A program made the translations under genes and the position numbers. From Crocinitomicaceae bacterium (GTDB taxonomy: Bacteria; Bacteroidota; Bacteroidia; Flavobacteriales_D; CAJJDF01), in assembly GCA_024639505.1 (NCBI GenBank), contig JAHEIE010000025.1, forward strand, positions 1 to 35,073: a DNA stretch of 35,073 bases, given 5' to 3'. Positions 30,296 through 35,073 of this stretch are shown here, piece after piece; positions within the stretch are counted from its first letter, which is position 1, and each line of letters begins with the position of its first letter. The notes beneath the pieces were generated by a model, which did not search any database, had not been told where the DNA came from, and saw only the letters and a program-made list of their open reading frames with translations.

Positions 30296-31072
30296 TTACT
30301 TTTCCGAAATCTTTTTAGCTGTAAACAATAAATCAATTCCTTTGTAAAATTCAATTTTATCACCTTTTTGAGTAAAATAAGACACCTCTCTCATTCCTTT
30401 CAAAAATTGAGATTCCAATGAACTATCATAATCTTTGCATGCTCTTTCGGTGGCTCCAATTTCTGTAAAGCTTAAGTCTCTTCCTTTTTGAACTACTGAA
30501 CCAAAAAACGAATTACATCCTGTACTTCCAGATATTCTTTCTTCAGAGATACTAAATTTCATTCCTCTGTTCTCGCTATAGATTCTACCTACTGATGAAA
30601 CTATGAATTCGCCTGTGAGATTAAGCTTTTTTGCCACAATCACAATTGTTTCTTCAGAAAAAAACTGGATTTCATTCCCAAATCGAGAAATACTATCCAC
30701 ATTGCGCATCCAATTCATAAAGGTTTTTTCTAGCTCGCCTTGCTTTCCGCTGCACGCCATCCTCGTAGAGCCCAACTTATCTATGCTGTTGTTCGCCTTT
30801 GGGTTTATCCTACCAAAATAAGTATTGCATCCACTGTATCCACTTACGTTACCATTTGATTCAATTCTCAAGGTAGGCGCGTCACTCTCAAACTCCCAAT
30901 CTGTCATTTTTGAAACTACAAAATCACCAGAAATATCAACTAAACTAAATTTTGGCTCAATTACTTTCACAACTTCAGTAACTTCTATGGCCCTAGATTT
31001 ATCTCCCCCTTTTTGCGTTTTACAGGCAAAAAGAATTACAATCAATGCAGGAATTACAAGTATCTTTTTCAT
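30296..31072 (-). CDS. Lipoprotein with two META (HslJ-like) domains
   Basis: A 258-residue predicted lipoprotein (signal KKILVIPALIVILFAC, lipid-modified Cys about residue 16). It carries two successive META domains, recognisable by GYSGCNTYFGRI...LGSTRMAC in the first (about residues 80-108) and GSTGCNSFFGSVV...IGATERAC in the second (about residues 180-210). META domains occur in HslJ and other stress-linked envelope proteins; their molecular role is unclear. The repeated GCNxxFG/TxxAC pattern shows internal duplication. It is read in the same direction as, and 49 bases after, pdhC, and may be an independent unit. Confidence 0.85.
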   Translation of the reverse strand: MKKILVIPALIVILFACKTQKGGDKSRAIEVTEVVKVIEPKFSLVDISGDFVVSKMTDWEFESDAPTLRIESNGNVSGYSGCNTYFGRINPKANNSIDKLGSTRMACSGKQGELEKTFMNWMRNVDSISRFGNEIQFFSEETIVIVAKKLNLTGEFIVSSVGRIYSENRGMKFSISEERISGSTGCNSFFGSVVQKGRDLSFTEIGATERACKDYDSSLESQFLKGMREVSYFTQKGDKIEFYKGIDLLFTAKKISEK

Positions 31073-31121
31073 AAATTTTTAGTTTTATTCAGAAGACCAA
31101 AACCTGTGCCAAAAGCACTCA

Positions 31122-32402
31122 TTAAATATTATAAGCGCCCAAAAGCAATACTGGATTTTCCATAAGATTTTTGAAAGTATTCAAGAATTGAGATCCTGCA
31201 ACTCCATCCACTACTCTGTGATCGCAAGACAGAGTCACCTTCATAATATTTCCTGGCACTACTTCTCCATTCTTTACAACTGGCACTTGGTTTATTCCTC
31301 CAATTGCCAAAATACAAGAATCTGGAGTATTTATAATTGCAGTAAACTCCTCTATACCAAACATTCCTAGGTTAGAAATAGTAAAGGTGTTTCCTTCCCA
31401 ATCTTGAGGTTGTAGTTTTTTGTCTTTCGCTTTTTTAGCAAATTCTCTTACTTCTGTAGAAATTTGAGTCAATGTTTTTCCATCTGCAAATCTCACTACT
31501 GGCACAAGAAGCCCATCCTCTACTGATACAGCTACTCCAATATTTACATGTTCGTTCTGACGAATAGTATCGCCCATCCAAGCACTATTTATTGCTGGAT
31601 GTTGTTTCAATGCAGTTGCGCATGACTTGATAACTAAGTCATTAAAAGAAACTTTGTTTGGTGCAATGCTCTTGTTGATTGCAGCTCTCGCTTCCATCGC
31701 ATTGTCCATATCAATTGCTACCGTAAGATAAAAGTGAGGCGCAGTAAATTTACTCTCTCCCAATCTTCTGGCAATTGTTTTTCTCATCTGAGAAACTGGT
31801 ATTTCTGTGTAGGTTTCACGGTTGATGTAATTTGCCGCATTTCCTCCTTTGAAATTATCAATGTCTCTTTTTACAATTCTTCCGTTTTCTCCTGTTCCTT
31901 TTATTTGAGATAAATTCAACCCCTTGTCTGCTGCTAATTTCTTGGCAAGTGGTGATATTTTCAAGTCACTTGATTCTTCAGAATAAGAAGGCTGAGCTTT
32001 TGGAGCTTCCACCACTACTTTTGTTGGTGCTGGCGCAGCTTTTGGAGTTTCTTTTTTTGGTGCTGCTGGAGCTGGTTTAGATTCTGCTTTTGGCTCTTCT
32101 TTTGGCTCTTCAGAAACATTCGCTCCACTCGCCTCATCTTTTAAAATACCAGAAACATCTTCTCCTTTTTCACCAATAATTGCTAAAATATCATTTACTG
32201 GAGCTCCTTTTCCTTTTTCTACTCCGATGTGCAACAAAACACCATCAAAAAAGGATTCAAATTCCATGGTTGCTTTGTCCGTTTCAATTTCTGCAATTAG
32301 TTCTCCTTCTTCTACGCTATCTCCTATTTTTTTATGCCACTCTGCAACTACCCCTTCTACCATTGTATCACTCAACTTGGGCATTCTAATAATTTCAGCC
32401 AT
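31122..32402 (-). CDS. pdhC: Pyruvate dehydrogenase E2, dihydrolipoamide acetyltransferase
   Basis: The core acyltransferase of the pyruvate dehydrogenase complex. The single N-terminal lipoyl domain has the lipoylated Lys43 in ETDKATMEF. An Ala/Pro/Lys-rich flexible linker follows (about 95-140), then the E1/E3-binding domain ISPLAKKLAADKGLNLSQIKGTG (about 150-172). The catalytic domain ends with active-site His395 in CDHRVVDGVAGSQFL. Length 426. Many bacterial E2 proteins have two or three lipoyl domains; one is common in Bacteroidota. The pdhA gene precedes it by 38 bases. LipB from this window would prime its lipoylation. Confidence 0.95.
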   Translation of the reverse strand: MAEIIRMPKLSDTMVEGVVAEWHKKIGDSVEEGELIAEIETDKATMEFESFFDGVLLHIGVEKGKGAPVNDILAIIGEKGEDVSGILKDEASGANVSEEPKEEPKAESKPAPAAPKKETPKAAPAPTKVVVEAPKAQPSYSEESSDLKISPLAKKLAADKGLNLSQIKGTGENGRIVKRDIDNFKGGNAANYINRETYTEIPVSQMRKTIARRLGESKFTAPHFYLTVAIDMDNAMEARAAINKSIAPNKVSFNDLVIKSCATALKQHPAINSAWMGDTIRQNEHVNIGVAVSVEDGLLVPVVRFADGKTLTQISTEVREFAKKAKDKKLQPQDWEGNTFTISNLGMFGIEEFTAIINTPDSCILAIGGINQVPVVKNGEVVPGNIMKVTLSCDHRVVDGVAGSQFLNTFKNLMENPVLLLGAYNI

Positions 32403-32440
32403 ATCTCTTTATCTTAGTTTTTCTTTTTGGTTAATTTGGT

Positions 32441-33469
32441 TTACTTGTATTCAATAAGAAATGGATATTCCTCTTTGTATACATCTTCGTATAATTCGTC
32501 TGCCTCAGGGTAAGGAGATTCTTCGGCAAATTTTATTGATTCTGCCACCAAATCTTTTACTTTTTTGTCAATCGCCTCCAACTGCTTCTCAGTTGCAAAC
32601 TTATTATCTTTTATCGTTTTCAACACTTGAGTAATTGGATCAATCTCCATGTAGTTTTCAACCTCCTCTTTACTTCTATATTTTTGAGGATCACTCATTG
32701 AATGTCCTTTGTATCTGTAAGTTTCAATGTTCAGTAAAGTTGGTCCATCACCTTTTCTGGCTCTTGCAACAGCAGTTTCCATTGCAGCATGTACAGCCTC
32801 ACAGCTCATTCCATCTACAGTTTCACTAGGCATGTCATAAGACAACCCCATTTTACTCATGTCTTTTACATTGGTAGTTCTCTCCACCGATGTTCCCATT
32901 GCATAGTTGTTATTTTCGATAACAAAAATCACTGGAAGTTTCCACATCATTGCCATATTAAATGTTTCGTGCAATGCTCCTTGACGAGCAGCTCCATCTC
33001 CAAAAGAAGTAACAACTACATTTTTAGTTTTATTGTATCGCTCTGCAAAAGCAAGACCTGCTCCCATAGGAATTTGAGCTCCCACAATTCCGTGTCCACC
33101 CCACAATCCTAATTCAGTATCAAACATGTGCATAGAACCACCTTTTCCCTTGGAACACCCCGTAGATCTTCCGTACAATTCTGCCATTACATACTTTGGA
33201 TGCATTCCCAATCCTATCGGATGTGCATGATCTCTGTATGCTGTAATGTGCTTATCTCCTTTTCTTGTTGCACTCACTGTACCTGCTACGATAGCCTCTT
33301 GACCAATGTACAAGTGACAAAATCCTCCAAACTTTTGTTGGATGTAAAGTTGACCAGTTTTTTCTTCAAATTTTCTCATCAACAACATGTCCTCGTACCA
33401 TTTCATGTACTGAGCTTTCGAATGCTTTAATTTTGATTTGCTTGACGCTTTTTTTGTAGCTGTAGCCAT
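32441..33469 (-). CDS. pdhA: Pyruvate dehydrogenase E1 component, alpha subunit
   Basis: The thiamine-diphosphate-binding alpha subunit of the alpha2beta2 E1, decarboxylating pyruvate. The TPP motif runs from GDGAARQGALHE (Gly157 on) to ENNNYAMGTS (about 185-194). Other hallmarks are GFCHLYIGQEA and TAYRDHAHPIGLGM. The phosphorylation-loop equivalent is YRYKGHSMSDP. The first 19 residues are rich in Lys, Ser, Thr and Ala, a short basic extension not needed for the fold. The beta subunit gene is not in the window. cdd lies two bases upstream and pdhC 38 bases downstream, giving operon cdd-pdhA-pdhC. Confidence 0.95.
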   Translation of the reverse strand: MATATKKASSKSKLKHSKAQYMKWYEDMLLMRKFEEKTGQLYIQQKFGGFCHLYIGQEAIVAGTVSATRKGDKHITAYRDHAHPIGLGMHPKYVMAELYGRSTGCSKGKGGSMHMFDTELGLWGGHGIVGAQIPMGAGLAFAERYNKTKNVVVTSFGDGAARQGALHETFNMAMMWKLPVIFVIENNNYAMGTSVERTTNVKDMSKMGLSYDMPSETVDGMSCEAVHAAMETAVARARKGDGPTLLNIETYRYKGHSMSDPQKYRSKEEVENYMEIDPITQVLKTIKDNKFATEKQLEAIDKKVKDLVAESIKFAEESPYPEADELYEDVYKEEYPFLIEYK

Positions 33470-33471
33470 AA

Positions 33472-33966
33472 TTATTCTTTTTTCAATTCAATTTCATTAA
33501 ACATAAAAGGAAGTACCGTTTCAATACTTTCCGCTATATATACTTCTCCCGACTCTCCAGTCATAATTAACCGTATCGGTTGGTTTTGTTTCAATTCGTA
33601 TTCCGCCATCGATTGCCTACAAGCACCGCAGGGCGAAACAGGGTGATTGACATCAAACTTTTTTGCAAAAGCTGTAACAGCAATCGTATCTATTTTTTTG
33701 TCAGAGTGATGAGAGTTTGCATAATAAATCGCAACTCTCTCGGCACACATTCCCGAAGGGTAAGCCATGTTTTCTTGGTTACTTCCCTCAACCATTTCGT
33801 TGGAATCCAACCGAATGGCTGCACCCACATAAAACTGTGAGTAAGGAGCGTAAGCTTTTTTGCTCACTTCTTTAGCCTTTATCACAAGTTCTTTATCTTC
33901 CGGAGATAGCTCATCCACATTGGAATAAACCGTAAGTTCTATACTATGCTTCAATTTTTTAGCCAT
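33472..33966 (-). CDS. cdd: Cytidine deaminase
   Basis: Deaminates cytidine and deoxycytidine to uridine forms in pyrimidine salvage. The zinc site is MCAERVA (Cys74, Glu76) with SPCGACRQ (Cys113, Cys116), the Cys-Cys-Cys arrangement of the small tetrameric class. FYVGAAI and GSNQENMAYPSG form the substrate loop. At 164 residues it is somewhat longer than the roughly 130-residue core, with extra N-terminal residues. It is two bases before pdhA; this unexpected pairing with pyruvate dehydrogenase is one I recall from other flavobacteria. Confidence 0.94.
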   Translation of the reverse strand: MAKKLKHSIELTVYSNVDELSPEDKELVIKAKEVSKKAYAPYSQFYVGAAIRLDSNEMVEGSNQENMAYPSGMCAERVAIYYANSHHSDKKIDTIAVTAFAKKFDVNHPVSPCGACRQSMAEYELKQNQPIRLIMTGESGEVYIAESIETVLPFMFNEIELKKE

Positions 33967-34061
33967 AATTCTTCAATCTCTCCGAAAAAAGTAGAGTAAA
34001 GATAAACAAGTATTTTTTAATAGTGAGGGTTTAAATGTAATTTTAAATGAAGTTTTCTGCT

Positions 34062-34523
34062 CTATTCTCTTCTCTTTTGCTCAAAAAAAAGATCTAGAAT
34101 ATCAGAACATTCTTTTTCCATTACACCCGCCTTGATTTCTGTTTTGGGATGTAAGATATTTTCTTGCAAGGTAGAAAATCCTTTTCTTGCGTCCGAAGCT
34201 CCATAAACCACCTTTTTTATACGTGTCCAAAATGCAGCTCCTCCGCACATTACACAAGGTTCTAATGTTACGTACAAAGTACAAGTATTGAGGTATTTAC
34301 TTCCAAAAAACTCACTAGCCGAAGTAAAGGCTAACATTTCTGCATGAGCAGTAAAATCATTCAACAATTCTGTTTGATTATGAGCTCTGGCGATAATTTT
34401 ATTGTTGGATACAATTACAGCTCCCACAGGTAATTCTCCTGAATCAAAAGCCAATTTAGCCTGATTAAAGGCTTGTTTCATAAAATGCTCATCAGAAAAA
34501 ACCGACAAAGTAGAATCAGACAT
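34062..34523 (-). CDS. tadA: tRNA-specific adenosine deaminase TadA-like
   Basis: A 153-residue zinc deaminase that converts the wobble adenosine of tRNA-Arg to inosine. The zinc and catalytic residues are His60 and Glu62 in TAHAEMLAF, and Cys90 and Cys93 in LEPCVMCGGA. The TadA-typical stretches ELPVGAVIV, ARAHNQTELLND and KKVVYGASDARKGF are present. A guanine deaminase is the main alternative, but the HNQTE and PCVMCGGA context favours TadA. It overlaps the preceding CBS-domain gene by eight bases, indicating coupled translation. A 95-base gap separates it from cdd. Confidence 0.9.
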   Translation of the reverse strand: MSDSTLSVFSDEHFMKQAFNQAKLAFDSGELPVGAVIVSNNKIIARAHNQTELLNDFTAHAEMLAFTSASEFFGSKYLNTCTLYVTLEPCVMCGGAAFWTRIKKVVYGASDARKGFSTLQENILHPKTEIKAGVMEKECSDILDLFFEQKRRE

Positions 34524-35073
34524 TTTGTATCAATTTTATTTTTTCGATTTTTGAATTGGAACATTCTAAGATTTCAAAATGGAATTCATCTATTTCTATA
34601 ATATCTCCTTCGTTAGGAATATTCTCGTGAATGGTAACAACTAATCCTGCAAGAGTTTCGTATTCGTCAGACTCTGGTAATTCTAATCCATATTCTCCAT
34701 TTATGTATGCAATTTCTTGCCTTCCAGAAAATATAAATACAGATTCATTGTGCTTTTCTTCGATCAATTCTTCGCTGTCGTGTTCATCTTCTATCTCTCC
34801 AAAAATCTCCTCAACCACATCTTCCATCGTAATAATACCTGCTGTCCCTCCATATTCATCCACCACAATGGTGATTCCCTGCTTTTGTTTTATAAATTGA
34901 TTCAACAACTTATTCACCGGCATAGATTCCGCTACAATTCCTACAGGTCTCAAAATCTCTGTGATACTTTCTGGGTTTTTAAACATTTCAAAAGAATGTA
35001 CATACCCTATAATATTATCTATTGTATCCCTGAATACCATTATTTTGGAATAACCTGTTTCTACAAATTCTTT
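34516..35073 (-). CDS. CBS-domain CorC/HlyC-type protein, possibly GldE (5' truncated by window)
   Basis: The C-terminal 185 residues of a hemolysin-family membrane protein. The frame continues past the track's start to the window edge (KEFVETGYSKIMVFRDTIDNI). The second CBS repeat ends VVDEYGGTAGIITMEDVVEEIFGEIEDEHD, and a CorC/HlyC domain follows (ESVFIFSGRQEIAYING to the end). The N-terminal CNNM membrane domain lies outside the window. In flavobacteria this type is often gliding-motility-associated GldE; I cannot tell it from other CorC-like proteins here. Its last eight bases overlap tadA. Confidence 0.9.
   Translation of the reverse strand, partial: KEFVETGYSKIMVFRDTIDNIIGYVHSFEMFKNPESITEILRPVGIVAESMPVNKLLNQFIKQKQGITIVVDEYGGTAGIITMEDVVEEIFGEIEDEHDSEELIEEKHNESVFIFSGRQEIAYINGEYGLELPESDEYETLAGLVVTIHENIPNEGDIIEIDEFHFEILECSNSKIEKIKLIQNV

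Noticed and set aside
31080-31121. Possible terminator GTGC...GCAC after pdhC
   Set aside because: Only a 4-bp stem with a short, interrupted T-run; insufficient.
1-35073. tRNA, rRNA, CRISPR, toxin-antitoxin, phage or restriction genes
   Set aside because: Searched by eye on both strands; no cloverleaf, repeat array, integrase, transposase or recognisable defence motif was found.

Overview
This window is chromosomal DNA from a member of the Bacteroidota, most likely the order Flavobacteriales. The evidence is the AT-rich sequence, a fused LpxC-FabZ enzyme, several copies of the Bacteroidota -7 promoter element TAnnTTTG, almost no Shine-Dalgarno sequences, and lineage-typical genes (DUF4296-like lipoprotein next to dihydroorotase, DUF2911 protein, PorT-like barrel, BrxA/B bacilliredoxin, pdhA beside cdd). 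Genes are tightly packed. I see no rRNA, tRNA, CRISPR array, prophage, insertion sequence or integrase. Only one stretch longer than 300 bases lacks a gene (25025-25366).

Layout. 1-4285 is a minus-strand block: Smr protein, outer-membrane barrel, NAD synthetase, polyprenol-phosphate sugar transferase, dihydroorotase and the start of a small lipoprotein. A leucine-rich-repeat protein (4342-4941) runs the other way and shares its stop with the arsenosugar radical SAM gene arsS, which pairs with a peroxidase-like gene (4938-6324). 6465-8583 is a plus-strand operon of sugar-phosphate isomerase, octanoyltransferase LipB and a conserved unknown. 8675-13218 is the lipid A operon lpxD-lpxC/fabZ-lpxA, followed by an ABC ATPase and an AlkD-like protein. 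It ends in a second TTAA stop overlap with a minus-strand operon of an 86-residue unknown, RecQ and a methyltransferase (13215-16772). An RND/MMPL exporter (16890-19097) converges on a Coq4-like gene (19101-19607).

19744-25024 holds a PIG-L deacetylase, a 45-codon membrane ORF absent from the supplied track, a sodium:solute symporter and a DUF2911 protein. The last three are translationally or closely coupled. Der GTPase follows, then glutamate racemase on the minus strand, then dCMP deaminase plus a C-terminal processing protease. 29799-35073 is all minus strand: bacilliredoxin, a double-META lipoprotein, pyruvate dehydrogenase E2 and E1-alpha, cytidine deaminase, TadA, and a truncated CBS-domain (GldE/CorC-like) protein that runs off the end.

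Most genes are housekeeping: envelope (Lpx, MurI, Ctp, outer-membrane proteins), cofactors and central metabolism (NadE, LipB, Pdh), nucleotides (PyrC, Cdd, dCMP deaminase), RNA and DNA upkeep (TadA, RecQ, AlkD, Der). The points most worth following are the PIG-L/mini-protein/symporter/DUF2911 cluster, a Coq4 metal-site protein in a lineage thought to lack ubiquinone, an intrinsic terminator ending about 10 nt before the nadE start, promoter elements placed so that several transcripts would be leaderless, repeated convergent TTAA stop overlaps, and an RND gene whose only ATG is out of frame.
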